From JAMLHH01 sp035515235 (GTDB lineage Bacteria; Bacteroidota; Bacteroidia; Chitinophagales; JADIYW01): 64,000 bases of DNA. A model generated the notes under the pieces. The model searched no databases. It was not told the origin of the DNA and saw only the letters and a list, made by a program, of their open reading frames with translations. Where the stretch lies: the NCBI GenBank assembly GCA_035515235.1, contig DATJBS010000054.1, positions 1 through 64,000 of the forward strand, given 5' to 3'. Positions 51,632 to 61,680 of this stretch are shown piece by piece. The first letter of the stretch is position 1. Each line of letters opens with the position of its first letter. Made by a program: the position numbers and the translations under genes.

Positions 51632-54184
51632 ATGACCTTTCAAACGACCATTTTAAAGATTTTTATCTTTCTCAGTATTTTATACTGCATTCCTCTGCAA
51701 GCTCAAAACAAAAAAAAGAGACAACGGAAGGCTGATGTAATTACAGAAAATGTTTTCTTAGATACTCTTGATATATATCCGGTCAATAAAATTTTAGATT
51801 ATAAAGGCACTAGCCCAAAATACTTTAACCTCATTCATACTCAACTTTATTTGACTCCTTCTTTCAAAGAAAAAAGTATTCATGGTACTGCTATTTTGAA
51901 ACTAACACCGCATTTCTACGACCAATCCGAACTTGTTTTAGATGCAAAAGGGATGAGTTTTGATTCTATTTCCTTGAGTTTAGATAATTTTTCATCACTC
52001 GTAGACTATGCATATGATGGAATGAAATTAAGGATTCAACTTTCGCAAGCAATGACTAAAAAAGATACTTTTGAGGTCAAAATTCAATATACTACACATA
52101 CTCATCAGCTCAATGACTTACAAAAATCTTTAGGTCAAGGTGCTTACTTTATTAATAACAACCAATACAATCCATATCGAAGTACCATTTTATGGACGCA
52201 AGGAGAAACAGAAGCGGCCGCATGTTGGTTTCCCACAATAGATGCTACTTATCAAAAAACCACACAAGAAATTTATGTCACTGTACCGGACTCTTTGACT
52301 ACAATTTCTAATGGAACTCTTGTCTCACAAATGGCTATTGAAAATGGTTTACGAACAGATTATTGGAGACAGACTCAAGCACATGCTCCTTATTTATTTG
52401 CTTTAGTAGTTGGTCCATATATTAAAGTAGAAGATTCTTGGCGAGACCAACCTGTAGATTATTATACTTTAGCTCCTTATGACCAAGTGATTCGAGAGGT
52501 ATTTGGAAGAACTCCAGAAATGATCGATTTTTTCTCTAAAAAATTTCAATACGACTTCCCTTGGGATAATTACAAGCAAGCGACAGTATATGACTTTGTA
52601 GCAGGCGCTATGGAGAACACTACTTTATCTATATTTCATGAAGGTCTTATGTGCAATCATGGAGATATTTTAGATAAGAACTTTGGCGAAGATGGTATTA
52701 TTGCTCACGAATTAGTACATCAATGGTTCGGAGATTTGGTCACTTGTGAAAGCTGGTCTGAACTTACGTTGAATGAATCTTTTGCTTCTTATGGAGAATA
52801 TTTGTGGGCGGAAAACTGGAAAGGCAAAGATGATGCAGCCTCGCTTTGGCGCAATAAATACTTAGCATATCTTAGAGAATACACTTACAAAAAAGCCGAC
52901 CCTCTAGTTCAAAATTATTACGATACGCCTCAAGAAGTTTTCGATAGACATCGATATGATAAAGGAGCAATTGTTCTTCATCTTTTAAGACAATATATTG
53001 GAGACGAAGCTTTTTTTGATGGCATCGGAGAATATTTGAATAAAAATGCGTTTCAATCTACAGAAGTGGCTCAACTAAGATTAGCATTTGAAAAAATAAC
53101 AGGGCTTGATTTAAATTGGTTTTTCAATCAATGGTATTTCGAACCGGGTCATCCTGTCGTAGATTTAAAATATCGTTACGATAGTGTTCATCAAGAAGTG
53201 GTGATAGATATTTATCAAAAACAAGATCAGCATCCGAATGTAGAAGTGCCGTATCATAAAATACTTTTCAATGTAGATTTGATATATTCAGATACTATTA
53301 TACAGCAAAAAATCACGATCAATAATAAACAAGAAAGTATTCGATTTGCATCCACCACTCCACCATTAACGGTCAATTTTGATCCAGGAAAAATGCAAGT
53401 TTGGGAAGCTGATATGGATTATAAATCTGAAGATTTGGCGATGATTTATCATCGTTCAAATCAAGTTTTAGATAAAGTATTCGTCATTGACCAATTCAAA
53501 GAAAATCTAAATTTTGAACAAGCTGCTGAAATTCTATTACCTGATTTCGAAAATCAACATTGGTTGGTCCAAGAAAATATCTTAAAACTCGCCGCTCAAT
53601 TCAATTTGGAAAACCAAAAGACTTTGACTGATAAGTGTAAAGATTTATTGCTTTCAGAAAGACCTTCTTCTAGAAGAAATGCTTTGGAAGCTCTGAAATT
53701 AATGAAGGACGCTCAAATAATAGAAATCGCTCAATCCATTTTGGAGAATGACAGTTCCAATATGCTTAAGAGTGTCGCTTTAGATATTTTGTTCCAACAA
53801 TTAAAAGCTGATGCTTATCCATTTGCTATAAAGTTTTTGGACATCAAACATCCTCAACTAGAAGTAGTCATTGCAAAAATATTGGCTGCTCATCCACAAA
53901 AAGAAGATATAGATTATTTCAAAAAATCAATTTTCTCTATCATTCATTATCTAACGAAGCCTGTAATAGAATCTTTTGGGAAATACTTGATAGCGATGGA
54001 TGATAACACTTTTGAACAAGGAATGGATGCGCTACAATTGGTCATAGAAAATGCATATGGAAACGGAAGAGTGACCAATGCTAAGAATCTCATTAGAGAT
54101 TTCCAAAATTTAAAAGTCGGTAAAGATGGATGGACGGCGACTAAAAAAGAAATTGTCAATCAGTACGCTCATTTAATCAACTAA
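51632..54184 (+). CDS. M1-family zinc aminopeptidase, exported
   Basis: 850 residues. Signal peptide (MTFQTTILKIFIFLSILYCIPLQAQ). M1 motifs: exopeptidase GAMEN (about 325), HELVHQWFGDLVT with HExxH zinc site (about 357) and NESFA supplying the third ligand. A C-terminal region of HEAT/ARM-like helices follows (ENILKLAAQFNLENQKTLTDKC, RRNALEALKLMKDAQIIEIAQSIL). It digests peptides in the periplasm or at the surface. The frame is open further upstream to 51440, but that part overlaps the divergent carrier gene. Its stop overlaps the convergent ABC transporter by 8 bases. Confidence 0.95.
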   Translation: MTFQTTILKIFIFLSILYCIPLQAQNKKKRQRKADVITENVFLDTLDIYPVNKILDYKGTSPKYFNLIHTQLYLTPSFKEKSIHGTAILKLTPHFYDQSELVLDAKGMSFDSISLSLDNFSSLVDYAYDGMKLRIQLSQAMTKKDTFEVKIQYTTHTHQLNDLQKSLGQGAYFINNNQYNPYRSTILWTQGETEAAACWFPTIDATYQKTTQEIYVTVPDSLTTISNGTLVSQMAIENGLRTDYWRQTQAHAPYLFALVVGPYIKVEDSWRDQPVDYYTLAPYDQVIREVFGRTPEMIDFFSKKFQYDFPWDNYKQATVYDFVAGAMENTTLSIFHEGLMCNHGDILDKNFGEDGIIAHELVHQWFGDLVTCESWSELTLNESFASYGEYLWAENWKGKDDAASLWRNKYLAYLREYTYKKADPLVQNYYDTPQEVFDRHRYDKGAIVLHLLRQYIGDEAFFDGIGEYLNKNAFQSTEVAQLRLAFEKITGLDLNWFFNQWYFEPGHPVVDLKYRYDSVHQEVVIDIYQKQDQHPNVEVPYHKILFNVDLIYSDTIIQQKITINNKQESIRFASTTPPLTVNFDPGKMQVWEADMDYKSEDLAMIYHRSNQVLDKVFVIDQFKENLNFEQAAEILLPDFENQHWLVQENILKLAAQFNLENQKTLTDKCKDLLLSERPSSRRNALEALKLMKDAQIIEIAQSILENDSSNMLKSVALDILFQQLKADAYPFAIKFLDIKHPQLEVVIAKILAAHPQKEDIDYFKKSIFSIIHYLTKPVIESFGKYLIAMDDNTFEQGMDALQLVIENAYGNGRVTNAKNLIRDFQNLKVGKDGWTATKKEIVNQYAHLIN

Positions 54185-55991
54185 TTTGTTGGGCTAAGAC
54201 CATTTGCTGATATGAAACATGAGTTTTCATTAATTCTTCATGCGTACCATTTCCAGTAATTAGACCATTTTCTAGGAAATAAATTTGGTCATAATCTACA
54301 ATAGAAGAGATTCTATGTGCAACACTGATGACTGTTTTTCCTTGACTGATTTGATATAGGGCATTTCTTACAGCTTGATCAGATACTCCGTCGAGTGCTG
54401 CCGTGACTTCATCTAAAATCAAAATCGGAGTATTCTTCAAATAAGCTCTTGCTAATGCTAATCTTTGTTGCTGACCACCACTTAGTGCCACACCTCTTTC
54501 CCCTATCGGAGTTTGTAAATATTGAGGTAAACTTCTAACAAATTCTAAGGCGTCTGAAAGCATTAATGCCTGAATCATTTCCTCCTGAGTAGCTTTTGGA
54601 TTTGCAACCAATAAATTCTCTTCTACCGTTCCAAAAAACAAAATAGGTTCTTGGGTGACTATTGAAATCAAATCTTTATAATCCTGAATTAAAATATCAT
54701 TAATACAAATTCCATCAATTAAAATCGCAGTATTCTCTATATCATAGATTCTTGCAATCAATTGCATTAAAGTAGTTTTCCCACTTCCAGATGGTCCTAC
54801 AAATGCCACCTTTTGACCTTTAAGGATTTCTAAAGAGATATTTTTCAAAACAGAAGAAGAATCAAAAGAAAAATTCAAATTTTTTATTTCAATAGACTTC
54901 TCAAAAGATTGGACAGCAATACTTCCTTTTTGAATATCGTAAAAAGCTTTTTCTTCTAAAAGTGTTTGGATGCGTTGAAGAGAAACTACTCCTTTTTGGA
55001 TAAAATACCATGCATTAGAAAATGCTTTTGCAGGAGAAATCATCTGAGAGAAAACTACAATATAGGTAATAAATACTTCAGGAGACAATGTACTTTGACC
55101 GCTCAAAATAGCATTTCCACCAATAAGCAAAATAGCTGAGACTACTATTATACCAAGAACTTCGGACAATGGAGAAGCTAATTCTTTTCTAAATAATAAT
55201 TCAGAATGCAATGCTCTATATCGATGATTGACTTCTTGAAACTTGTCCTTTAAAACATCTTTATTATTAAAGGATTGAATAATTCTAATACCATGCATCA
55301 ACTCATCCACCATCATTTGTAAAATGGATAATTGATATTGAGCTTTGAAAGAATCCTTTTTTAATTTTTTTCCAATACCTCCAATGATTAATGCTGAAAA
55401 CGGTAATAACACGATGACCCAAATCGTTAAATATGGACTCATTATGATTAAACTAATCAAGGTAACAATTATAGTAACCGGTTCTTTGATACCCGTTTCT
55501 ATAAAATTGATGATACCATATTCTACTTCTTGGACATCATTACCAAAATTGGTCAGAATTTCTCCTCTTCGTTTCCGTTGAAAAAAACTATAATCCAGCG
55601 ATAATAATTTGTCATAAATTCCTGCTCTCAAATCTTTCATCACGCCTGTACGAACTGGTACAAGAAAATATGCTGCTAAATACTTTGTTCCATTTTTCAG
55701 AATAAATACAATGACTAAACTGATACATAAAACTATTAGCGCCATTTGTTGACCACTTTGCTCCATCAATTGCAGCCATTGATGATATAGAATATCTAGA
55801 AAAGGAATTTTGGGCAAGTTCTCCGACGTTTTTACAGCGTCTTCATGATAAAATAAAACTTGTAAAAAAGGAATGAGCATCAGCAGAGAGAAAACAGACA
55901 ATCCTGCTGAAATAATATTAAAGAGAATATTTAAACCTACTTGAGGCAAATATCTTTTCAGCAATATCCAAAGTATTCGTATGTTATCCAT
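54177..55991 (-). CDS. ABC transporter, fused membrane and ATPase domains (MsbA-like)
   Basis: 604 residues. Six membrane helices in the first 330 residues, then the ATPase domain: Walker A VGPSGSGKTT (about 391), Q-loop VTQEPILFFGT, signature LSGGQQQRLALARA (about 499), Walker B ILILDEVTAALD and H-loop VISVAHRIS. The D-loop reads DEVTAALD where most exporters have DEATSALD, a variant frequent in MsbA-like proteins of this phylum. Likely an inner-membrane lipid or drug exporter working as homodimer. Confidence 0.95.
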   Translation of the reverse strand: MDNIRILWILLKRYLPQVGLNILFNIISAGLSVFSLLMLIPFLQVLFYHEDAVKTSENLPKIPFLDILYHQWLQLMEQSGQQMALIVLCISLVIVFILKNGTKYLAAYFLVPVRTGVMKDLRAGIYDKLLSLDYSFFQRKRRGEILTNFGNDVQEVEYGIINFIETGIKEPVTIIVTLISLIIMSPYLTIWVIVLLPFSALIIGGIGKKLKKDSFKAQYQLSILQMMVDELMHGIRIIQSFNNKDVLKDKFQEVNHRYRALHSELLFRKELASPLSEVLGIIVVSAILLIGGNAILSGQSTLSPEVFITYIVVFSQMISPAKAFSNAWYFIQKGVVSLQRIQTLLEEKAFYDIQKGSIAVQSFEKSIEIKNLNFSFDSSSVLKNISLEILKGQKVAFVGPSGSGKTTLMQLIARIYDIENTAILIDGICINDILIQDYKDLISIVTQEPILFFGTVEENLLVANPKATQEEMIQALMLSDALEFVRSLPQYLQTPIGERGVALSGGQQQRLALARAYLKNTPILILDEVTAALDGVSDQAVRNALYQISQGKTVISVAHRISSIVDYDQIYFLENGLITGNGTHEELMKTHVSYQQMVLAQQIS

Positions 55992-56001
55992 GTACTCTCA
56001 A

Positions 56002-56009
56002 CAAATATA
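56002..56009 (-). promoter_or_regulatory. -7 element of the ABC transporter gene
   Basis: TATATTTG on the minus strand, 10 bases before the ATG; no -33 TTG at the standard distance. Confidence 0.45.
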
Positions 56010-56049
56010 TTGATAGTTTTCTTACTTTTATGACAGAAAGAAAATCGGT

Positions 56050-56463
56050 ATGGAATCTATTAGACAACAACAAGTCAACAAAATCATCCAAATAGCTTTG
56101 AGTGAGATATTTCAAAGAGAAGCTAGTGAAATCTTAGGGCGTGCTATGGTGACTATTGCATCTGTTAGAATTACGCCAGATTTATATCTCGCGAGAATTA
56201 ACTTGAGCATTTATAATGTTACCAATCCTAATGAAGTACTAGATTCTATTACAGAAAGTAAAAAAGAAATTAGAGGTCTTCTCGGCAAAAAAATTAGAAA
56301 TAAAGTTAGAGTAATTCCTGAATTAGAATTTTTCAGAGATGATACAATGGACGAAGTCATCAAATTAGACTCCCTTTTCAAAGAACTGAAAGAAAAAGAT
56401 GACGCTATCGAAGAGATCAGAAAAAATAGTGATTTCGAAGACACCAATCCCTACAAAGAATAA
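56050..56463 (+). CDS. rbfA: Ribosome-binding factor A
   Basis: Assists 16S rRNA 5'-end maturation and 30S assembly, notably in the cold. 137 residues: ESIRQQQVNKIIQIALSEIFQREA, MVTIASVRITPDLYLARINLSIYN (KH-like fold) and VRVIPELEFFRDDTMDEVIKLDSLF are typical of the family. It has a short acidic tail. It stands 15 bp ahead of the LolC/E-type permease. Confidence 0.95.
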   Translation: MESIRQQQVNKIIQIALSEIFQREASEILGRAMVTIASVRITPDLYLARINLSIYNVTNPNEVLDSITESKKEIRGLLGKKIRNKVRVIPELEFFRDDTMDEVIKLDSLFKELKEKDDAIEEIRKNSDFEDTNPYKE

Positions 56464-56478
56464 TTAACTGAATACGGC

Positions 56479-57717
56479 TTGAGATATCCATCCTTATCTA
56501 TCGCCAAAAGATATCTATTCTCTCGTAAATCCACACGAGTCATTAATATTATATCTATGATTACAGCCTTTGCGATGGCTGTAGGTGCGGGCGCATTGAT
56601 TGTAGTGATGTCCACTTTTAATGGCTTTGAAGACTTAGTTAAATCTCTTTACAAAGTTTTTTATACTGACTTGGTAATTCTACCTGCAGAAGGTAAATTC
56701 TTTGATACAGATGGAGATTTCCTACAAAAATTAGATAGTACCGAAGGAATCATCAGCTATAGTCAAGTATTAGAAGAAAATGTTTTAGCAGAATATCAAG
56801 GAAGACAGTCTATCGTGACCATGAAAGGCGTCGATGATAATTACTATAATGTAGTAGACGATCTAGATGATTATTTGTACAATGGAAGCTTAGATTTAAA
56901 ATATGAAGATGCCCCTTTAGCGGTATTAGGTTCAGGAATAGCTTACCGCTTAGGTGTCAATCTTATGATGCCCAATACTGTATTGACGCTCTTTATGCCT
57001 CGAAGTGATAAAAGTGCTTTGAATGATGTAGCCAATGCTTTTAGATCCAATCAAATTTTTGCTCACGGAATTTTTGCAGTCCAACAAGATTTTGATGATA
57101 AATACATTTTAGTACCGATAGACTTTGCTAGAAATCTCATGGAAATGCCTGAGAACATCTCTTCTATTGAGATTAAATTAAAAGAAAATGTTCGCCCAGA
57201 GAAAATACAAGAACAACTTCAGAATAAACTCGGCAATCAATATCTTGTACAGACGAGGTATGAGCAGAATGCTACTTTGTACAAAGTCATGAAGACAGAG
57301 AAATGGGCTGTTTTTGCTATTTTAAGTTTTATAGTTTTAATAGCTGCTTTTAATATCATTGGTTCACTTTCTATGTTAGTCATTGAAAAAAAGCAAGACA
57401 TAGCTACACTTAGAGCACTCGGCGCAGATAAGAGTACGATTCAAAATATCTTTTTAATAGAAGGACTTTTGATATCGTTTTTGGGAGCGTTTACAGGATT
57501 AGCATTAGGAACAATATTTTGTTTATTACAGATTCATGTAGGTTTAATTAAAATGCCCGGAAGTTCATTTATGGTTCAATATTATCCCGTAAAAATGCTT
57601 GCTGAAGATTTTATTTTAATTGCTGTTATCATTATTGTTATTAGTGTAATAATGGCGTGGTTGCCAGCACGCAGGGCTGTTCAACAAATCTCTCATCTCA
57701 TTCCTGGGAAAAACTAA
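56479..57717 (+). CDS. LolC/LolE-type (FtsX-like) ABC permease
   Basis: 412 residues. One N-terminal helix (VINIISMITAFAMAVGAGALIVV), a large periplasmic domain (about 50-260) and three C-terminal helices forming the FtsX fold (AVFAILSFIVLIAAFNIIGSLSMLVIEKKQDIATLRALGAD ... LPARRAVQQI). LolCE extracts lipoproteins from the inner membrane. The gene starts with TTG (56479), directly before RYPSLSIAKRYLF, the usual family start. The ATPase partner LolD is not adjacent. The AVGAGALIVVMSTFNG stretch is the conserved first-helix signature. Confidence 0.93.
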   Translation: MRYPSLSIAKRYLFSRKSTRVINIISMITAFAMAVGAGALIVVMSTFNGFEDLVKSLYKVFYTDLVILPAEGKFFDTDGDFLQKLDSTEGIISYSQVLEENVLAEYQGRQSIVTMKGVDDNYYNVVDDLDDYLYNGSLDLKYEDAPLAVLGSGIAYRLGVNLMMPNTVLTLFMPRSDKSALNDVANAFRSNQIFAHGIFAVQQDFDDKYILVPIDFARNLMEMPENISSIEIKLKENVRPEKIQEQLQNKLGNQYLVQTRYEQNATLYKVMKTEKWAVFAILSFIVLIAAFNIIGSLSMLVIEKKQDIATLRALGADKSTIQNIFLIEGLLISFLGAFTGLALGTIFCLLQIHVGLIKMPGSSFMVQYYPVKMLAEDFILIAVIIIVISVIMAWLPARRAVQQISHLIPGKN

Positions 57718-57841
57718 AGCCTCAAGAAATATAATACTAGTCTTTTAAAATGCTTTCGTTCTGATAAATTTTGGTAAAAAATTGGAATAATTTTGAAAAT
57801 AAGTTCGTTAATATGTACTTTAATCAGAATTACAATAAAAC

Positions 57842-59002
57842 ATGCTCAAAAAAATCCAATCATTTTTTTCCATAGACATCGAAAAACTCAGAGCGACTCA
57901 GCAGGGACTTCCATTATTCATAGATATTTTGATGATTATATTAGTGATCATCAATTTAAATTTAATCTTCTTTGACTGGTCTTACTCTTTCTCATCTTTC
58001 CAAGCTTTAGTCGAATTCATCTCTCCGACATTCGATCACTTTTACGCTACTGAGATTCATCCTAACACTTCCTATTTAGATTTAATATTTGTCAGCATAT
58101 TTATTACTGAATTGATCATTAGATGGTCAATAGCTATATATAGGAAGCGCTACAACAAATGGTTTTTTTATCCTTTTATACATTGGTATGACGTTTTAGG
58201 TTGTATTCCAATGAATGGCACTTTAAAACTATTCAGATTATTTAGAGTAGTAGGAATGACTATACGCTTAAATAACCTAGGTATTATCAATCTCAAGAGT
58301 ACCTATGTTTATAGAAAAGCATCAAAATATATTGAAATTGTTGCTGAAGAAATCACAGATAAAGTAGTCAGCAATGTCATCAAAGGTGCTCAAGCAGAAG
58401 TTCAAAAAGATTCTCCTTTGGTTCAGAAAATTGCCTTAAAAGTATTTGAACCGAAAAAGGAACAAATCAATGAATGGCTCAATGCAAGTATTAGTCAAAT
58501 GCTGACCGTGGTTTATTTCAAACATAGAAACGATTTAAACCAATATCTCAAAAGTATAGTCACTAAATCCGTGCAAGAGAATCTAGAAATTCAAAGAATC
58601 TCTATGATTCCAGGTATTGGCAAACAAATTAAAGAAGCACTAGACAGCTCCATCAGTAATATCACTTTCAATGTAATAGATAATTCTATAGAGGATATCG
58701 CAAAAACTAGAAATATTCCAGCTATTAATGATATTACGAATTATATTATTCAACAATTAGAAGTGGATCAATCTACCAATAAAGAGTTGAGTGAATTGAT
58801 GAAAGGAATCATTGTTGACACTTTAGAAATGGTCAAAACTCATGTAGAAATTAAACTTTGGAAAATTAATGAATTGAGCCTGAAAAAAGTCAAACTATTG
58901 AAACGTTTAGAAAATGACCGAGGAAATACATCAGCTATTAAAGCTAAAATTGAAATCATAGAAAAAGAAATATTGGAACTTCAAAACCCTGAAAAAAATT
59001 AG
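57842..59002 (+). CDS. Voltage-sensor-domain protein without a pore
   Basis: 386 residues. Four membrane segments arranged like S1-S4: about 24-46, 79-101 (E90, R94), 110-123 (with D117) and a positively charged S4-like helix LKLFRLFRVVGMTIRL (R132, R135, R142). No S5-pore-S6 follows. Instead about 230 residues of soluble, mostly helical sequence follow, ending in a Lys/Glu coiled-coil. Such proteins in Bacteroidota are annotated as ion transporters, but the pore is absent, so a proton-channel or sensor role is a guess. Confidence 0.8.
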   Translation: MLKKIQSFFSIDIEKLRATQQGLPLFIDILMIILVIINLNLIFFDWSYSFSSFQALVEFISPTFDHFYATEIHPNTSYLDLIFVSIFITELIIRWSIAIYRKRYNKWFFYPFIHWYDVLGCIPMNGTLKLFRLFRVVGMTIRLNNLGIINLKSTYVYRKASKYIEIVAEEITDKVVSNVIKGAQAEVQKDSPLVQKIALKVFEPKKEQINEWLNASISQMLTVVYFKHRNDLNQYLKSIVTKSVQENLEIQRISMIPGIGKQIKEALDSSISNITFNVIDNSIEDIAKTRNIPAINDITNYIIQQLEVDQSTNKELSELMKGIIVDTLEMVKTHVEIKLWKINELSLKKVKLLKRLENDRGNTSAIKAKIEIIEKEILELQNPEKN

Positions 59003-59165
59003 GTCGAAGCTATGAACTTCGACCTATATAGAACCAATTAAACTTAATAGACTAGAAGCAATTAATATGCCAATTAATTATAACCAAAAAATTATTTTAG
59101 CATTTAACAATTTCAGAGGATTTCTTATTGATTTTGATACGGTTATTTACTTTTAAATAGATACA

Positions 59166-59786
59166 ATGAAAGATTTACTATCTCCAGAAAGAGGATGGAT
59201 ACAAACAGCATCTAGAATTCAAGTGCCTTCATCTAAAGATCAAGGTTGGATGTTTAAAATGTCTTCTATAGCATCAAAATGGATGGGTAGAGATGAGGTT
59301 CCTGATATTTTCAAATTGCTGTCCATCAACTCTTCAGTTTTTTGGCCTTGGTTGCACTTCGCATCAAAGTTAATGCCTTATGGAAAACTGACTCACCGAA
59401 TTTCAGAGCTGGTCATTTTAAGAGTAGCTTGGCTTTCAAGATGCAGGTATGAATGGGGACAACATATAGAAATCGGTCAAAGAAGAGCGCAACTAAGTGA
59501 TCAAGATATTTACAATATCACAAAAGGCCACATCGCTTTTCAAGACGAAAAAGAAAAAAGTATTGTCCGAGCTTGTGATCAATTAGTTTTAAATCAAATG
59601 ATTGAAGAAGAGAATTGGAATATCCTTCAAAAGCATCTCAATAAATCACAATTAATTGAACTTCAAATGCTGATCGGACACTATGCTATGCTCGCAGGCG
59701 TCATCAATAGCTCAGGCTTACAATTAGAATCCTCTATTGAAAAAAATCTCCAAGAATTCTATGTAAGAGTTCAGAGTATGATTTAA
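59166..59786 (+). CDS. Carboxymuconolactone decarboxylase/AhpD-like protein
   Basis: 206 residues. The family core is HRISELVILRVAWLSRCRYEWGQHIEIGQRRAQLSDQDI, with the R-x-x-E-W-x-x-H pattern of carboxymuconolactone decarboxylase relatives. The CxxC redox pair of AhpD is not present: only one Cys in SRCRYEW. Thus peroxidase-partner activity is unlikely, and the substrate is unknown. It stands alone and converges on an SDR gene 18 bp away. Confidence 0.86.
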   Translation: MKDLLSPERGWIQTASRIQVPSSKDQGWMFKMSSIASKWMGRDEVPDIFKLLSINSSVFWPWLHFASKLMPYGKLTHRISELVILRVAWLSRCRYEWGQHIEIGQRRAQLSDQDIYNITKGHIAFQDEKEKSIVRACDQLVLNQMIEEENWNILQKHLNKSQLIELQMLIGHYAMLAGVINSSGLQLESSIEKNLQEFYVRVQSMI

Positions 59787-59804
59787 TATTTATAAATGAA
59801 TTTC

Positions 59805-60653
59805 TTATTGCCCTGTCAATGCTTTTTGGAATAAAACATTCATTTTTTGCATGATCCAATCATAAATGAAAGTGAACTTACGTTGACCCCAATGTCCAAA
59901 TTTGATATCGGTAGAAGTAAAAATCAAATATTCTTTATTTTCGACTCCTTTTAAAATAGAAGCTGCTGCCTCATCAGGAGAGACTGCACGACCTTGAAAT
60001 CTCTTTTTGAGCACACTAAACTGATCGTCCGTAATTTCCATTCCAGAAATCTTTATAGTATCGACCAATCCTGTGTCAACTGCACCTGGACAAACTAAAT
60101 GGACTCTTATTTTATTTCTTTTCAAATCATGCCTAAGTACGTCTGACAATCCTCGTAGCCCAAATTTACTTGCACTATAAGCACCATGCCATGGCAATCC
60201 AAAAAGACCAGCTGCTGAAGATACATTCACCAAATTTCCACCATATCCATTTTTCATCATGGCAGGAATAAAACATTCAATGATATGAATTGGACCCATG
60301 AGATTGACATCTATAATTTTCTTCCAATCTTCATGTGGCATTTTTCCAACTTCACCCCAGATAGCTACTCCAGCAATATTCATCACCATGTCCATAGCTC
60401 CAAAACTGTTTTGAATTTCATCTGAAAAAATCTTCACTGCATCATAGTCTCGAATATCAAAAGCTTTTGAATAAGAGACTTTACCGTTTTGATTTATAAT
60501 ATCATTTTCAGTTTGCTGTAATTTAGCTTCATCTATATCAGTCAAAAATAGCTCAGCGCCATACTTCCCTAATAATAATGCTACAGAACGTCCTATACCA
60601 CTAGCAGCACCAGTGACAAGACATTTTTTATTGAGATAAATCCCTAAGTTCAT
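59805..60653 (-). CDS. Short-chain dehydrogenase/reductase
   Basis: 282 residues. GAASGIGRSVA nucleotide-binding loop, DID acidic turn, NIAGVAIWG, VNVSSAAGLFG and the catalytic YSASKFGLRGLSDVLR, PGAVDTG. It resembles the SDR at 42287 in length and motifs but is a separate gene. The C-terminal helix FTFIYDWIMQKMNVLFQKAL could associate with membranes. Substrate unknown. Confidence 0.92.
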   Translation of the reverse strand: MNLGIYLNKKCLVTGAASGIGRSVALLLGKYGAELFLTDIDEAKLQQTENDIINQNGKVSYSKAFDIRDYDAVKIFSDEIQNSFGAMDMVMNIAGVAIWGEVGKMPHEDWKKIIDVNLMGPIHIIECFIPAMMKNGYGGNLVNVSSAAGLFGLPWHGAYSASKFGLRGLSDVLRHDLKRNKIRVHLVCPGAVDTGLVDTIKISGMEITDDQFSVLKKRFQGRAVSPDEAAASILKGVENKEYLIFTSTDIKFGHWGQRKFTFIYDWIMQKMNVLFQKALTGQ

Positions 60654-60786
60654 AGAGTGCTTCTTATTTAAATATTACGACGCAAATTAAATTAATATTT
60701 TGAATATTCATGTGGTGTTTATCACTATAATACCGTACAAAACTATAAGTAGAAGAAATTATAATATTTTATAATGGAGTATTTGA

Positions 60787-60794
60787 TATTTTTG
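60787..60794 (+). promoter_or_regulatory. -7 element of the glycan operon
   Basis: TATTTTTG, 19 bases before the sulfotransferase ATG; no TTG at the standard distance. Confidence 0.45.
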
Positions 60795-60813
60795 TAGAAA
60801 CTATTCAATAAAT

Positions 60814-61680
60814 ATGCCTGTATCACCCATTATAATAGTAGGAATGCACCGATCTGGAACTACCATGATTACTAAAATGCTGGAAAACCTAGGCTTATTT
60901 GTAGGAGACCAAAAAGAAATTAATAATGAAGCACTATTCTTTTGGAACATCAATAATTGGATATTCGATATTACACTGAGTAGAGCAGATTTACCTTATA
61001 ATTTTAAATACCTCAATCCAAGAACTAAAGAGATTTTGATTGAAGATTTGAGTCATTTCGTTCAAAGTTCAAAACGAAAACTTTTTCTTGGTGATAAAAC
61101 ATCTACCTACAAAAGCATTAAGGATTTAGATATTCCTTGGGGATGGAAAGATCCTAAAAACTCTTTTACTATTGACTTGTGGAAAGAGATTTTCCCTAAT
61201 GCAAAAGTGCTTCATATATACAGAAACCCTATAGACTCTATCAGTAGCTTTATTGAAAGAGATTTAGAAATGAAGAATAGGTATTCACTCAACTGGAAGA
61301 AGAAATTAAAAAGACAATTTTTAGTGAGTCGCCAATATCATTCAAATTTCAGGCTGCACTCGATGAAAGAAGGCTATAATCTATGGGAAGAATACGTATC
61401 AAAATGTATGACCTTGGAGAAAGAATTCCCTGAAATGAAGCACGTGAAATACGAAGAATTTTTAGCGCATCCCAAAGAAATGCTGAAAGATATCGCACAG
61501 TTCTGTCAGCTTAATTTTACAGAAGAGGATATTTCAGAGCAAGTAAAGTCTGTTAAAAGTGATAGAAGTTTCGCATTTGTAAAAAATCCTGAAGCAATTG
61601 ACGTATATTTAAAAATCAAGAATCAACCATTGATGCAGTTGCTTCAATACGACAAAATTATAACATCACCATGCCCGTAG
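60814..61680 (+). CDS. Sulfotransferase
   Basis: 288 residues. The PAPS 5'-phosphosulfate loop is IIVGMHRSGTTMITKML (about 6-22), and the 3'-phosphate-binding region is VLHIYRNPIDSISSFIERD (about 130-148), the pattern of Sulfotransfer_1/3 proteins. WGWKDPKNSF and KYEEFLAHPKEML are also typical. It transfers sulfate from PAPS to a carbohydrate or lipid. It overlaps the following glycosyltransferase by 10 bases, so its acceptor is probably a surface glycan. Confidence 0.9.
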   Translation: MPVSPIIIVGMHRSGTTMITKMLENLGLFVGDQKEINNEALFFWNINNWIFDITLSRADLPYNFKYLNPRTKEILIEDLSHFVQSSKRKLFLGDKTSTYKSIKDLDIPWGWKDPKNSFTIDLWKEIFPNAKVLHIYRNPIDSISSFIERDLEMKNRYSLNWKKKLKRQFLVSRQYHSNFRLHSMKEGYNLWEEYVSKCMTLEKEFPEMKHVKYEEFLAHPKEMLKDIAQFCQLNFTEEDISEQVKSVKSDRSFAFVKNPEAIDVYLKIKNQPLMQLLQYDKIITSPCP

